Shown: positions 18,783-28,242, numbered from the stretch's first letter. The stretch: DNA of 64,000 nucleotides from Vibrio metschnikovii CIP 69.14 (GCF_000176155.1 NZ_ACZO01000006.1:1364001-1428000); one strand, 5' to 3'. Notes: generated by a model not told the origin, from the letters alone. Numbers and translations are program-made.

Positions 18783-19667
18783 ATGATCGAGGCGCTTTCC
18801 TCTTTTCAACAGAGAAATAATCAGCAACTAGACGAGTGGTTACATCGTTTACCTTATCCGCATCTTCCTTTGATTGAAGCTATGCGTTACGGTTTATTGC
18901 TTGGTGGTAAACGAGCTCGCCCTTACTTGGTCTACATCACCGGACAAATGCTCGGCTGCCAACTGACTGATCTCGATACTCCAGCTTGCGCTGTCGAGTG
19001 TGTCCACGCTTATTCATTGATTCATGATGATTTGCCCGCCATGGACGACGACGACTTACGTCGTGGAAAACCAACCTGTCATATTAAATTTGATGAAGCA
19101 ACGGCGATTTTAACCGGGGATGCTCTGCAAACTCTCGCGTTTACTATTTTGGCGGAAGGTCAACTCTCCACTCATGGTGAAACGAATCGGATCAAAATGG
19201 TTCAAGCTTTAGCCGAAGCGTCTGGCGCTCAGGGAATGTGTTTAGGCCAAGCGTTAGATCTGGCCGCGGAAAATCGCCGTATAACGTTAGATGAATTAGA
19301 AACCATTCATCACAATAAAACGGGCGCACTGATGCGTTGTGCCATCCGAATGGGTGCCATGGCTGCAGGCCAAAAGGGCTTGGCTATTTTACCGCAACTG
19401 GATCGCTATGCGGCAGCGGTAGGCCTCGCCTTTCAAGTACAAGATGATATTTTAGACATCATCAGCGATACTGAAACATTAGGTAAACCGCAAGGTTCAG
19501 ACCAACAACTGCATAAAAGCACTTATCCAGCCCTACTGGGCTTAGAAGGTGCCATGAATAAAGCTCAAGTTCTGCTTGCAGAAGCGCTCGAAGCATTACA
19601 AGCGATTCCGTATAATACTGAGCATCTCGAAGAGTTCGCCCGATACGTCATCGAGCGCAAAAACTAA
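18783..19667 (+). CDS. ispA: (2E,6E)-Farnesyl diphosphate synthase IspA
   Basis: 294 aa trans-prenyltransferase. Condenses IPP with DMAPP/GPP to farnesyl-PP for quinones, undecaprenol and heme O. First Asp-rich motif DDLPAMDDDDLRRG at ~81-94, second DDILD at ~220-224, and the GGKRARPYL substrate motif at ~41-49. Stands 21 bases after xseB and 20 bases before dxs. Confidence 0.95.
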   Translation: MIEALSSFQQRNNQQLDEWLHRLPYPHLPLIEAMRYGLLLGGKRARPYLVYITGQMLGCQLTDLDTPACAVECVHAYSLIHDDLPAMDDDDLRRGKPTCHIKFDEATAILTGDALQTLAFTILAEGQLSTHGETNRIKMVQALAEASGAQGMCLGQALDLAAENRRITLDELETIHHNKTGALMRCAIRMGAMAAGQKGLAILPQLDRYAAAVGLAFQVQDDILDIISDTETLGKPQGSDQQLHKSTYPALLGLEGAMNKAQVLLAEALEALQAIPYNTEHLEEFARYVIERKN

Positions 19668-19687
19668 CACGATAAGCGCGCATAACT

Positions 19688-21553
19688 ATGACTCTTGATA
19701 TTTCGAAATATCCAACACTGGCCCTAGCAAATACCCCTGACGAACTGCGTAGCATGCCCAAAGAAATGCTACCTAAGCTTTGTGATGAGTTACGTACCTA
19801 TTTACTGAATTCCGTCAGTCGCTCTAGCGGTCACTTGGCCTCTGGATTAGGCACGGTAGAACTAACCGTCGCTTTGCATTACGTCTACCAAACCCCTTTT
19901 GATAAACTGATTTGGGATGTCGGCCATCAAGCTTACCCTCACAAAATCCTCACTGGCCGCCGCGAGCAGATGTCGACCATTCGTCAAAAAGATGGACTGC
20001 ATCCTTTTCCTTGGCGAGAAGAGAGCGAATATGACACCCTCTCTGTTGGCCACTCATCAACCTCAATCAGTGCTGCGCTCGGCGTCGCTATTTGCGCCGC
20101 GAAAGAAGCCAAAGGACGTAAAGTCGTCAGTGTGATTGGTGATGGTGCCATCACCGCGGGAATGGCATTTGAAGCCATGAACCACGCAGGCGATGTCGAC
20201 AGCGATATGCTGGTTATCTTAAATGATAATGAAATGTCGATTTCAGAAAATGTCGGCGCACTCAATAACCATTTGGCGCAATTACTGTCTGGCAGTTTAT
20301 ACACTTCGATACGTGAAGGAGGCAAAAAAGTTTTATCGGGCATTCCACCGATTAAAGGGCTGGTACGTCGTACCGAAGAGCATTTAAAAGGTATGGTCGT
20401 ACCGGGGACGCTATTTGAAGAATTCGGCTTTAATTATATCGGTCCGATTGACGGCCATGATGTCTTAGAACTGATTAAAACCATCAAAAACATGCGTGAA
20501 CTCAAAGGTCCGCAGTTTTTGCATGTCATGACCAAAAAAGGCAAAGGCTACGCGCCCGCAGAGAAAGATCCTATCGGTTATCATGGCGTACCCAAATTTG
20601 ATTTAAGCCATACCAGCCTACCGAAGAGTGCTGAAAGTAAGCCTACTTACTCAAAAATCTTTGGTGATTTTTTATGTGATATGGCCGCGCAAGATCCTAA
20701 ATTAATGGCCATCACCCCTGCAATGCGTGAAGGTTCGGGGATGGTGCGTTTCTCCAAAGAGTACCCTAGTCAGTATTTTGATGTCGCGATTGCTGAGCAA
20801 CATGCCGTCACTCTCGCAACAGGAATGGCAATCAGCGGTTATCACCCGATTGTGGCGATTTACTCAACCTTTTTACAGCGCGGTTATGACCAATTGATCC
20901 ACGATGTGGCAATTATGAATCTACCAGTGATGTTTGCCATTGACCGCGCGGGATTAGTGGGTGCCGATGGTCAAACTCATCAAGGGGCATTTGATTTAAG
21001 CTTCTTACGCTGTATTCCCAATTTATTGATCATGGCTCCGGCAGATGAAAATGAATGTCGGCAAATGCTCTATACCGGTCATCAGCATCAAGGTCCAAGT
21101 GCCGTGCGCTACCCTCGTGGTACCGGCATGGGCGTGCAGATTGAAACCGATTTCACCCCACTGACAATTGGCAAAGGTCGCCTGATCCGTCAAGGTGAAA
21201 AAGTGGCGATCCTCAGTTTTGGCACCTTATTACCTAATGCCTTACAAGCCGCCGAAGCGCTTAATGCCACCGTCGCGGATATGCGCTTTGTGAAACCGCT
21301 GGATGAAGCATTGATCACTGAGTTAGCCAATAGCCATGACGTACTGGTCACGTTAGAAGAAAATGTTATTGCTGGCGGTGCTGGCGCGGCTGTGGTTGAG
21401 TATTTGATGGCGCAAAAACTCCTCAAACCGACCTTAAATCTTGGCTTGCCGGATCAATTTATTGCCCAAGGGACGCAAGAAGAGATGCATGCTGAATTAG
21501 GTTTAGATGGCGCAGGCATTGAAGCTGCGATTCGTGATTACTTAGCCAAGTAA
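19688..21553 (+). CDS. dxs: 1-Deoxy-D-xylulose-5-phosphate synthase Dxs
   Basis: 621 aa. First enzyme of the MEP isoprenoid pathway; joins pyruvate and glyceraldehyde 3-phosphate with TPP. Visible: the [16 protein letters not shown] substrate motif (~78), the TPP/Mg2+ motif [16 protein letters not shown] (~153-168) with the later NDNEMSIS, and the transketolase central domain with the catalytic Glu in [13 protein letters not shown] (~365-377). Full length and last gene of its operon; followed by a strong terminator. Confidence 0.96.
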   Translation: MTLDISKYPTLALANTPDELRSMPKEMLPKLCDELRTYLLNSVSRSSGHLASGLGTVELTVALHYVYQTPFDKLIWDVGHQAYPHKILTGRREQMSTIRQKDGLHPFPWREESEYDTLSVGHSSTSISAALGVAICAAKEAKGRKVVSVIGDGAITAGMAFEAMNHAGDVDSDMLVILNDNEMSISENVGALNNHLAQLLSGSLYTSIREGGKKVLSGIPPIKGLVRRTEEHLKGMVVPGTLFEEFGFNYIGPIDGHDVLELIKTIKNMRELKGPQFLHVMTKKGKGYAPAEKDPIGYHGVPKFDLSHTSLPKSAESKPTYSKIFGDFLCDMAAQDPKLMAITPAMREGSGMVRFSKEYPSQYFDVAIAEQHAVTLATGMAISGYHPIVAIYSTFLQRGYDQLIHDVAIMNLPVMFAIDRAGLVGADGQTHQGAFDLSFLRCIPNLLIMAPADENECRQMLYTGHQHQGPSAVRYPRGTGMGVQIETDFTPLTIGKGRLIRQGEKVAILSFGTLLPNALQAAEALNATVADMRFVKPLDEALITELANSHDVLVTLEENVIAGGAGAAVVEYLMAQKLLKPTLNLGLPDQFIAQGTQEEMHAELGLDGAGIEAAIRDYLAK

Positions 21554-21569
21554 TCAAAGAGAAAAGGAA

Positions 21570-21596
21570 AGCCTTCTCAATCGAGAAGGCTTTTTT
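21570..21596 (+). terminator. Terminator after dxs, overlapping the truC 3' end
   Basis: Stem AGCCTTCTC / GAGAAGGCT, 4-base loop, then TTTTTT. The minus-strand truC stop codon (21577-21579) lies inside this hairpin, so the last truC codons are part of the terminator. Confidence 0.88.
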
Positions 21597-22317
21597 GTTG
21601 TGGGTCTGGCCATGAAAAAGCGCTAAACAAGCGTTGCCAATCGTCATCAAACCCTGCGTTTAAGGTGACCATTTGCTCTGTATAAGGATGAATAAAGCTT
21701 AATTGGCTAGCGTGAAGCATCAAACGCTGCACTTGATACTGCTCACGGTACAAGCGATTATGTTTACCATCACCATGGGTGGTATCACCAACAATCGGAT
21801 GACGTAAATGAGCCATATGGCGCCGTAATTGATGTTTACGGCCGGTCTTCGGTTTCAATTCCATCAAACTGTAGCGGGTGGTGGCAAACTTGCCGGTAGA
21901 AAAAGGCACTTCAACGTTGGCTAACGGCTGATAAGCGGTGATCGCCGATTGCGGCTCTTTATCTTGCTGAGCAAATTTATCGGCGATTTTATCCAGCTCT
22001 TGTTTAAGTGGATAATCCAAAACACCGGCTTGCTCAATCCAGCCTCGCACCACGGCATGGTAAGTTTTTTCCATTTGTTGACTAGCAAACATTGGCATCA
22101 GTATTGAAGCAACTTCACTGGATAACGCAAACACGAGTACGCCAGATGTCGGTCTATCTAAGCGGTGCAAAGGGAAAACATGTTGACCAATTTGATCGCG
22201 TAAGGTTTGCATCACAAATTGAGTTTCATGCTTATCCAACCAAGAGCGATGAACAAGCATACCCGCAGGCTTATTGACCGCGACCAGATACGGGTCTTGA
22301 TAAATGATCTCTAACAT
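21577..22317 (-). CDS. truC: tRNA pseudouridine(65) synthase TruC
   Basis: 246 aa RluA-type pseudouridine synthase. The catalytic motif HRLDRPTSGVLVFA (~51-64) carries the active Asp; KTGRKHQLRRHMAHLRHPIVGD (~165) is typical of the family. Assigned to TruC because of size and its coupling to yqcC, as in E. coli. The start overlaps the yqcC stop by one base (TAATG). The C-terminus runs into the dxs terminator. Confidence 0.9.
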   Translation of the reverse strand: MLEIIYQDPYLVAVNKPAGMLVHRSWLDKHETQFVMQTLRDQIGQHVFPLHRLDRPTSGVLVFALSSEVASILMPMFASQQMEKTYHAVVRGWIEQAGVLDYPLKQELDKIADKFAQQDKEPQSAITAYQPLANVEVPFSTGKFATTRYSLMELKPKTGRKHQLRRHMAHLRHPIVGDTTHGDGKHNRLYREQYQVQRLMLHASQLSFIHPYTEQMVTLNAGFDDDWQRLFSAFSWPDPQQKSLLD

Positions 22318-22634
22318 TATTGTGCCACTCTATCTATCTCAATTAACACTTCAATCAATGGCTGGTAGCCAGATTGATCTTTCCACGCTTCAACAAAATA
22401 AGGCGTTAACAAAAAACCTTTAGGCAAAGGTTGTTTCGTGTCGAGTAATTGCCACATTCGAGGTAAAAAAATCCATTGTAGCCATTCGTGTGGATGTAAT
22501 GTATCAATAGCAAACGGCTCTCGACTGAGGAGCTTATCCTCCGTTGGGCAATGTTCTTGCCATAAAGCCGCCACTTTGAGCTCTGTGGTTAGTTGTTGCA
22601 GTAAAATCGGTAAACGTGTTGGATAGATCATCAA
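22317..22634 (-). CDS. yqcC: YqcC family protein
   Basis: 105 aa (or 104 from the second Met). YqcC/DUF446 family; small helical protein of unknown function found next to truC in many gammaproteobacteria. Family signature seen: HEWLQWIFLPRMWQLLDTKQ and the PLPKGFLLTPYFVEAW stretch. One-base overlap with truC indicates translational coupling. Confidence 0.85.
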   Translation of the reverse strand: MMIYPTRLPILLQQLTTELKVAALWQEHCPTEDKLLSREPFAIDTLHPHEWLQWIFLPRMWQLLDTKQPLPKGFLLTPYFVEAWKDQSGYQPLIEVLIEIDRVAQ

Positions 22635-22713
22635 TGTTTATTTGTTGGGCCTTGAATTTGCGCCAAATGATACCATTTATTAAACAAAGAAAGTTAGGAA
22701 CAAATAATCCCTT

Positions 22714-23760
22714 ATGCAGCCGATTCATACCCTCACCGATTTACTTAAACAGAGTGAAGTACACTATCAGATTTTTGATCTGGGACGGCGCATCCAACCC
22801 GTCGATGCACAACAATTTCACCATGTTGAACAAGCAAGACAACCGTATCCTTACCCGTTGCAGCGTCAAGCTCATCTCGCCATTGTTTATTGGCATCAGA
22901 ACCAACAACCGTGGATATGGTTTGTAAAATTTACTCTTGATGAACGCGGGTTATTGGCTCAAGCAGAAATAGGCCAATTTCTTAGTTACGTTCTTGAAGC
23001 AATGGGCTCGCGGCTCACTGGCGAATTAACCGAAGCTCAACAACAAAAGCTTGCTAATAATCCTTATACCTTTAAACCAAGCGAAGAAAAAATGGCGGTC
23101 ATTCATAGCCAAATTCGCCAGCAGCTTTCATTATCTAGTAGTCAATACTATGAACATGCTCAACATTACTTAACAGGTGATTTAGGATGGGATAACTGGC
23201 AAACTGTTGGTCTACAAGGCATTAGCGATATCTGCGCGCGTCTTAATGATAGCAACAATGGTCGGTTAATCATCAACGCACTCGCTCATTTACCTTCGCC
23301 TGTCCTTTATGCTCTGCTCGGCTCACTTGAACACAGCTCATTACCCAATGACCTAGCACAGGCTCTCGATGAGAAATTACGAGCTTGCATCACGCAACCT
23401 GAATGTGACCTATTTTTATTGGCAGCGTTGATCCGAGCACTCTCTGGAGGGACGCCAGAGCAGCTAGCTCAATGGATTGATCAAGTGTTGGATGACTGTT
23501 CTTTTTGTCACCCAGAAGTGCTGATTGCTATCGCCGGTCGTTGTTGGTCAGCGCTCAAGGATCCCGGGCGCGCTCAACGATTTTTACTACGCTTAGCACA
23601 AAGTGGTGATCAAACGCTATTTAATCAAATTTTTGCTGATTTAGTCATGCTACCAGAGCTGCGAGTCGTGCTATTACCGCTACTCCATAGCAGCCCTTCA
23701 TCAGAACTCACTCAAGCGCTGGTCAATTTACAGCGTGCCACCAAACCTTCATCGCCATAA
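22714..23760 (+). CDS. DUF3549 family protein
   Basis: 348 aa cytoplasmic protein matching the DUF3549 family of Vibrio and relatives; function unknown. N-terminal part: HTLTDLLKQSEVHYQIFDLG and PYPLQRQAHLAIVYW; the C-terminal ~200 residues are a run of amphipathic helices resembling HEAT-type repeats (my reading). Divergent from yqcC by ~80 bases and followed after 10 bases by the DUF3301 gene. Confidence 0.8.
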   Translation: MQPIHTLTDLLKQSEVHYQIFDLGRRIQPVDAQQFHHVEQARQPYPYPLQRQAHLAIVYWHQNQQPWIWFVKFTLDERGLLAQAEIGQFLSYVLEAMGSRLTGELTEAQQQKLANNPYTFKPSEEKMAVIHSQIRQQLSLSSSQYYEHAQHYLTGDLGWDNWQTVGLQGISDICARLNDSNNGRLIINALAHLPSPVLYALLGSLEHSSLPNDLAQALDEKLRACITQPECDLFLLAALIRALSGGTPEQLAQWIDQVLDDCSFCHPEVLIAIAGRCWSALKDPGRAQRFLLRLAQSGDQTLFNQIFADLVMLPELRVVLLPLLHSSPSSELTQALVNLQRATKPSSP

Positions 23761-23770
23761 AGGAAAGCGA

Positions 23771-24073
23771 ATGATTGATAACCTTATTGGCATCATTCTA
23801 CTGAGCTTAGTCTGTTATCTATTTTGGCAGCAGCGTCGTCAATCAGAAATAGCCAAACAGTGTATAGCACGTAAATGCGCAGCGTTAGATTTACAGCTAC
23901 TCAGTGTCTCTTTTGGACAGCATAAATGGAAAACGCCAGCTCATCGCTGGCGTTGGCATACGGTCTATTATTTTGAATTCTCTGCGCTCGGTGATGATTG
24001 CTATCAAGGACAACTGATGATGGTCGGCTTTACCCCCTCGGGCTTTCATCTGCCGCCGCACCGAATGCTTTAA
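23771..24073 (+). CDS. DUF3301 family membrane-anchored protein
   Basis: 100 aa: one N-terminal membrane helix (MIDNLIGIILLSLVCYLFW), then a basic RRQ stretch with a Cys pair and a C-terminal beta-rich domain (HRWRWHTVYYFEFSALGDD...GFHLPPHRM). Matches DUF3301, function unknown. The start at 23771 follows an AAAGGAAA SD; the longer reading from 23735 overlaps the DUF3549 gene and would bury the helix. Co-transcribed with the DUF3549 gene. Confidence 0.8.
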   Translation: MIDNLIGIILLSLVCYLFWQQRRQSEIAKQCIARKCAALDLQLLSVSFGQHKWKTPAHRWRWHTVYYFEFSALGDDCYQGQLMMVGFTPSGFHLPPHRML

Positions 24074-24091
24074 ACTTAACGCCGTTACTGC

Positions 24092-24604
24092 TCAGAGAGA
24101 GTAACTGGCAAATGAGGATAACTCGGTTTGGCGTTGCCATTGATACTCATAAAACACGCCAAAAATGTCGTCTTCCGTTCTTATCGAAATAAAACCTAAT
24201 TTATCCAAAATAGATTGAGCCGCCGCATGCTGAGCGTTAACCCTAGCCATCACCTTCTCAAGGTGTAATCGTTGACAAATTTTAGGAAAAAAAGCCTGCA
24301 ATGCCTCATTAGCGATCCCTTGTCCCCAGTAACTTTTATCGAACACAAAGCCCAACTCAGCGCTCTGCTCGTCGACTTCAACGTACAAATGCCCCATGTA
24401 TTCACGATTATAATTATCCAGCACGGCCATCGCATGTAAGTGAGGGTCATGTAAAATGCGTTGAAATTGCTGTCTCGCGGCCGCCACCGTTTTCGGGCCA
24501 TTCATTTGGGCACGATTTTTAGCACAGCAATTAAGCATCAAAAAATCAGATTCAAACGTCTCGGTATAAGGCACTATTAACGTTCTACGTGTTACTATCG
24601 TCAC
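24092..24604 (-). CDS. GNAT family N-acetyltransferase
   Basis: 170 aa GNAT fold of the RimJ/RimL-like acetyltransferase_3 type. The acetyl-CoA loop is SYWGQGIANEAL (~111-122) after strand AELGFVFD; a later NAQHAAAQSILDKLGF matches the family's C-terminal NxxSxxxLEKxGF motif. Substrate not predictable. It converges on the DUF3301 gene. The C-terminus (after ~150) is low-conservation. Confidence 0.8.
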   Translation of the reverse strand: MTIVTRRTLIVPYTETFESDFLMLNCCAKNRAQMNGPKTVAAARQQFQRILHDPHLHAMAVLDNYNREYMGHLYVEVDEQSAELGFVFDKSYWGQGIANEALQAFFPKICQRLHLEKVMARVNAQHAAAQSILDKLGFISIRTEDDIFGVFYEYQWQRQTELSSFASYSL

Positions 24605-24673
24605 GGGCCATCCTTGTTCTCAACAATATCAATTATCTCAATACCTAAAACGAGTAAAGAAACAAATCGTCGT

Positions 24674-24772
24674 ACTCCGCAGCCATCATAATGATAGCGC
24701 TGGTATCACGACAACCTTGCCACTTCACCGTCTCACGGTATAAACAGCGCTAAGCCACTGCGGAGTTTTCTT
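24674..24772. other. Nested long-range inverted repeat, possible structured RNA
   Basis: Outer arms ACTCCGCAG (24674-24682) and CTGCGGAGT (24758-24766) enclose inner arms AGCGCTG (24696-24702) and CAGCGCT (24745-24751), with a small ACCG/CGGT hairpin in the centre; TTTTCTT begins at the outer right arm on the plus strand. It is not explained by any gene. Bases 24605-24673 and 24773-24921 hold nothing else I recognise. Confidence 0.4.
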
Positions 24773-24921
24773 GAAGAAGTAGGCGAAAGTAAACCAATCC
24801 CAACGATGACGTATTGATCTTGATGTCATTTGCTCAACATCACATTATTATAATTATCATTATACTCAAACCGTTCGACATTACCGGCAGCAACATCATG
24901 TTTTCACTGCCCTATCCGAAC

Positions 24922-25356
24922 TAAGAAAAGCCCCGACACACATGGTATCGGGGCTTAAGTCTTACTTATAGCAATCCAGCTACTTGTTCGTGCTCCCTGC
25001 ATCGTCCCTAATAGTAGCGGTACAATCCAGTGACCTTATCCTATGCATCGCCACCTTGGCGGTGTCCTATTCATCCATGACACTAACCGATCCTGATTAG
25101 TTTCCTTCACTTGTTCCTTGAGCGGTGTCCTACCCTCATCCTGAAGGGATCCCGACCTATTCCATAGGGTCCTGCTTTCCTTGCCCATCAACCTCATGTC
25201 AATGGTCATATCCTTAATGAGTCCTAATCCTTGCGGCGATGTTCCGATTCACCGTCTCATCCTTGAAGCAACACTCCTTGTGTCATTCCTATTCCTTGTC
25301 ACTTCCGCTGCGACAGCTACTAATCTACTCACTTCTGGCCACGATTCAATCCCAAG
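24922..25356 (-). ncRNA. CsrB-family small RNA (CsrA sponge)
   Basis: On the minus strand this ~435-nt interval contains about 25 GGA motifs, many as AGGA, CAGGATGA or AAGGA in predicted hairpin loops, the pattern of CsrA-sequestering RNAs. Its 3' part (GATGCAGGGAGCACGAACAA, then GTAGCTGGATTGCT) closely resembles the 3' part of E. coli CsrB, and it ends in the hairpin AAGCCCCGA / TCGGGGCTT followed by TTTTC. The start is inferred from TATAAA at 25369-25364. Vibrios carry several such RNAs (CsrB/C/D); which one this is cannot be told here. Confidence 0.88.
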
Positions 25357-25363
25357 TTCAAGT

Positions 25364-25392
25364 TTTATATCACTCAAATAGTTCAACATTAA
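25364..25392 (-). promoter_or_regulatory. Predicted promoter of the CsrB-type RNA
   Basis: TATAAA -10 at 25369-25364 on the minus strand. The -35 (TTAATG, 17 bases upstream) is weak, consistent with an activator-dependent promoter. Confidence 0.5.
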
Positions 25393-25473
25393 ATTTAATC
25401 ACTTATAAAACAATCTATTAGAATTTTCATATCTTAAGACTTCAATAACGTAGCGCTTTTCTCGCACATCACA

Positions 25474-25491
25474 GGTAAGCGATCTCTTACA
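25474..25491 (-). promoter_or_regulatory. GacA/VarA (UvrY)-type binding site
   Basis: TGTAAGAGATCGCTTACC on the minus strand matches the GacA upstream activating sequence TGTAAG-N6-CTTACA at 11 of 12 defined bases. It sits about 120-135 bases upstream of the inferred CsrB-type RNA start. Confidence 0.75.
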
Positions 25492-25603
25492 CGCAACGCC
25501 CTCTTTTGCTACCAAAAGAACAAAGACTGAGAGAAGAGAAAACTCAACACGAAGCCATCATTTATGGGTAAGATAGGCACTATCCATGACACAAGGACAG
25601 AAT

Positions 25604-25906
25604 ATGCTCAGTAAAGATCTATCGCATGAATTACAGGCTATTTTCACGCAATTACAACAACAGGGAAAAGCGCCAACGGTGGCTCTGGTGAAATCTCGCC
25701 TTAGCACCTCGCTGCCAATCCCCGTCCTTATTGCAGCAATAACAAGTTGGAAACAAGCCCAACGAGTCCCAAAGGTTGAGGTCAATAGCGTTACTCCACT
25801 GACGGATCAACAACGTATTACCCAACTTGAACAGCAACTCGCGATGCTCAGTACTAGAGTCGAACAGTTAGCCGCCGAACTGACCAATCAGAAGGAATCA
25901 AGATGA
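25604..25906 (+). CDS. Small helical protein of unknown function
   Basis: 100 aa from the ATG at 25604 (106 from 25586). The N-terminal half ([43 protein letters not shown]) looks like a helix-turn-helix-type fold resembling the N-terminus of KfrA-like proteins. The C-terminal ~35 residues ([20 protein letters not shown]) form a coiled coil. I do not recognise a named family. The stop overlaps the yaiI start (ATGA), so the two are coupled. Confidence 0.65.
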   Translation: MLSKDLSHELQAIFTQLQQQGKAPTVALVKSRLSTSLPIPVLIAAITSWKQAQRVPKVEVNSVTPLTDQQRITQLEQQLAMLSTRVEQLAAELTNQKESR

Positions 25907-26349
25907 AAATTTGGGTCGATGCCGACGCGTGTCCGAAGGTGATCAGAGAAACCCTGATCAGAGCCGCTGAACGTACGGGAGTAGAATGTACGTTTGTTGC
26001 TAACCATCAAATCCCACTCCCTAAACGCAGTAATATCATTGCATTGCAAGTTCCTGCTGGGTTTGATATTGCCGACAATGAAATTGTTAAGCGAGTCGAA
26101 AAGGGAGATTTAGTTATCACCTCAGACATCCCATTAGCCGACGAAGTGATCACGAAAGGTGCATTAGCACTGAGTTCACGAGGAGAGCTGTTTACCTCTG
26201 AAACCATTAAAGCTCGGCTGAACATACGAGACTTTCTCGATACTATGCGCTCAAGTGGCATTCAAACGGGTGGCCCAAATGCATTATCCCAAACCGAGCG
26301 ACGTGAATTCGCCAACCATCTCGATCGCTGGTTGACTCGCCGACGCTAA
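25903..26349 (+). CDS. yaiI: YaiI/YqxD family protein (UPF0178, DUF188)
   Basis: 148 aa. DUF188/UPF0178 proteins have a PIN/NYN-like fold and no firm function. Diagnostic motifs: [14 protein letters not shown] at the N-terminus, [34 protein letters not shown] with conserved Asp, and [20 protein letters not shown] near the end. Four-base overlap with the preceding small gene; converges on an AbgT transporter. Confidence 0.88.
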   Translation: MKIWVDADACPKVIRETLIRAAERTGVECTFVANHQIPLPKRSNIIALQVPAGFDIADNEIVKRVEKGDLVITSDIPLADEVITKGALALSSRGELFTSETIKARLNIRDFLDTMRSSGIQTGGPNALSQTERREFANHLDRWLTRRR

Positions 26350-26397
26350 ACGTTGTCAGATAATCTTGGTCATGTCGAGATCGCCCTGTTTACGATC

Positions 26398-26436
26398 AAA
26401 AAACGCCGCTGCCATTTTCATCATCGCAGCGGCGTT
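26398..26436 (-). terminator. Terminator of the first abgT-family gene
   Basis: An 11-bp stem AACGCCGCTGC / GCAGCGGCGTT with a 13-base loop; on the minus strand it ends in TTTTTT. Confidence 0.85.
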
Positions 26437-26471
26437 AAGCCTGTTTTTACTCTTTCGTTAAAGAGAAAAGA

Positions 26472-28061
26472 TTAAGGAATATAATAGGTTGCAGCGCCCG
26501 GCCCGACAGGCATTCCCAGCACAAATACCCATACAAAGAACAGTACACTCCAACCTAATGTAAAGACAATCGTATAAGGGATCATGACCGCAATCAGCGT
26601 ACCAATGCCTAGATTTTTAATGTACCGACTCGCAATCGCTAATATCAAACCAAAATAACTCATCATGGGGGTAATGATATTGGTCACAGAGTCACCAATA
26701 CGGTACGCCGCTTGAATGGTCTCCGGTGCATAGCCAACAAGCATCAACATCGGTACAAAAATAGGTGCCGTGACTGCCCATTGTGCTGAAGCTGAACCGA
26801 TCATCAGGTTAATAAATCCACACATCAGAATAAAAGCAAAAAACAGCATTGGTCCAGTCAAACCAATGGTTTGCAAAAAGGAAGCACCACCGACAGCAAA
26901 CACTTGACCAAAGTTAGTCCAGCTAAAAAATGCCACAAACTGAGCGGCAAAAAATACCAACACAATATACATGCCCATTGAGGACATGGATTTTGCCATT
27001 GCATCAATCACATCACGGTCATTTTTCATCGTGCCTACGACTTTACCGTATACAAAGCCAGGAACAGCAAAGAACACAAAGATGAAAGCAACGATACTGC
27101 GTAAGAACGGCGAACCAGCAACCAGCCCGGTTTCAGGGTGACGTAATACGCCATTTTCCGGCACAATCGTCCAAGCCAACAGTCCGCAGACAACGACGGT
27201 GGCGAATCCAGCGTATTTTAAGCCTTTCTTTTCCACATCGGTCAAAAAGCCCATTTTATCTTGTGATAAATCATCGCCCGCTTCAGCCACATCATACTTA
27301 CCGAGTTTAGGCTCAACAATTTTTTCCGTTACCCAAGCACCAGCAATTGCAATAAAGAAGGTGGAAACCGCCATAAAGTACCAGTTTACTTCTGGGCCTA
27401 CGATGTATTCTGGGTCCAAAATTCGCGCCGCCGTTTCCGTAATCCCAGAAAGCAGCGGATCGACCGTACCAATGAGTAGGTTGGCAGAATAACCACCAGA
27501 AACACCAGCAAACGCAGCCGCTAAGCCTGCTAAAGGATGACGCCCCAATGAATGGAACAGCATGGCGGCAAGTGGAATAAGCACCACATAACCCAGTTCA
27601 CCCGCCGTGTTAGACATGATACCGGCAAAAATAACCGTAAACGTAACCATGCGTTTTGAAGCGCCCATGACCATGCCACGGATCGCAGCAGACAGCAGGC
27701 CAGAATGCTCAGCAATAGAGACACCTAGCATGGCAACTAACACCGTGCCCAAAGGAGCAAAACCGGTAAAGTTAGTGACGAGATTGGTCACAATGCGCTG
27801 TAAACCATCGCCATTCAGTAAGCTGACCACATGGATCATACCATCGGCAGCACGACCTCTTGCACCTTCAGGTCGAGGATCGACAACCGACACTTCAAAA
27901 TAACCAGCAATACCTGAGGCGACTAAAATTGCCACGCAAAAAATGGCAAACAGTGTGATGGGATGAGGTAATAAATTCCCTAAATATTCCACAGCATCTA
28001 AAAATCGCGTAAAGCGCGGTTTTTTCGGTGCTGGTTGATTAATCGAAGCAGATGAACTCAT
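26472..28061 (-). CDS. AbgT family transporter (first copy)
   Basis: 529 aa inner-membrane protein with about a dozen hydrophobic segments. AbgT family members import p-aminobenzoyl-glutamate or export sulfonamide/PABA-type compounds (MtrF, YdaH). Family motifs visible: GFAPLGTVLVAMLGVSIAEHS (~95-115), GELGYVVLIPLAAMLFHSLG, AAFAGVSGGYSANLLIGTVDPLL and the C-terminal YRIGDSVTNIITPMMSYF. No abgA/abgB hydrolase genes are adjacent, so the substrate is open. A paralogue is at 42946-44505. Confidence 0.88.
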   Translation of the reverse strand: MSSSASINQPAPKKPRFTRFLDAVEYLGNLLPHPITLFAIFCVAILVASGIAGYFEVSVVDPRPEGARGRAADGMIHVVSLLNGDGLQRIVTNLVTNFTGFAPLGTVLVAMLGVSIAEHSGLLSAAIRGMVMGASKRMVTFTVIFAGIMSNTAGELGYVVLIPLAAMLFHSLGRHPLAGLAAAFAGVSGGYSANLLIGTVDPLLSGITETAARILDPEYIVGPEVNWYFMAVSTFFIAIAGAWVTEKIVEPKLGKYDVAEAGDDLSQDKMGFLTDVEKKGLKYAGFATVVVCGLLAWTIVPENGVLRHPETGLVAGSPFLRSIVAFIFVFFAVPGFVYGKVVGTMKNDRDVIDAMAKSMSSMGMYIVLVFFAAQFVAFFSWTNFGQVFAVGGASFLQTIGLTGPMLFFAFILMCGFINLMIGSASAQWAVTAPIFVPMLMLVGYAPETIQAAYRIGDSVTNIITPMMSYFGLILAIASRYIKNLGIGTLIAVMIPYTIVFTLGWSVLFFVWVFVLGMPVGPGAATYYIP

Positions 28062-28203
28062 CTGTTCCCTCCTTGTTATTATTCCTATGCATATGTGACA
28101 GAAATGTCAAAAGCGAGCGCAGGTTACTTGAGGAAACGAATAAGTAAAAATTGAAGATGTTACTAAATGTAAAAATAAGTCTTATTTTTAACCACTTTTA
28201 AAC

Positions 28204-28242
28204 AAAAAATCAGATGATTAATCGGTAAATCAATCATCTGAT
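28204..28242 (-). terminator. Terminator of the rpmE2-rpmJ2 transcript
   Basis: Perfect 11-bp stem ATCAGATGATT / AATCATCTGAT with a 12-base loop; on the minus strand it is followed by TTTTTT. Lies ~78 bases beyond the L36 paralogue. Confidence 0.8.

Noticed and set aside
25181..25421. Two ~60-residue ORFs on the plus strand in the 25.2-25.4 kb interval
   Set aside because: They are antisense to the CsrB-type RNA; Ser/Leu-rich products reflect the repeated GGA complement.
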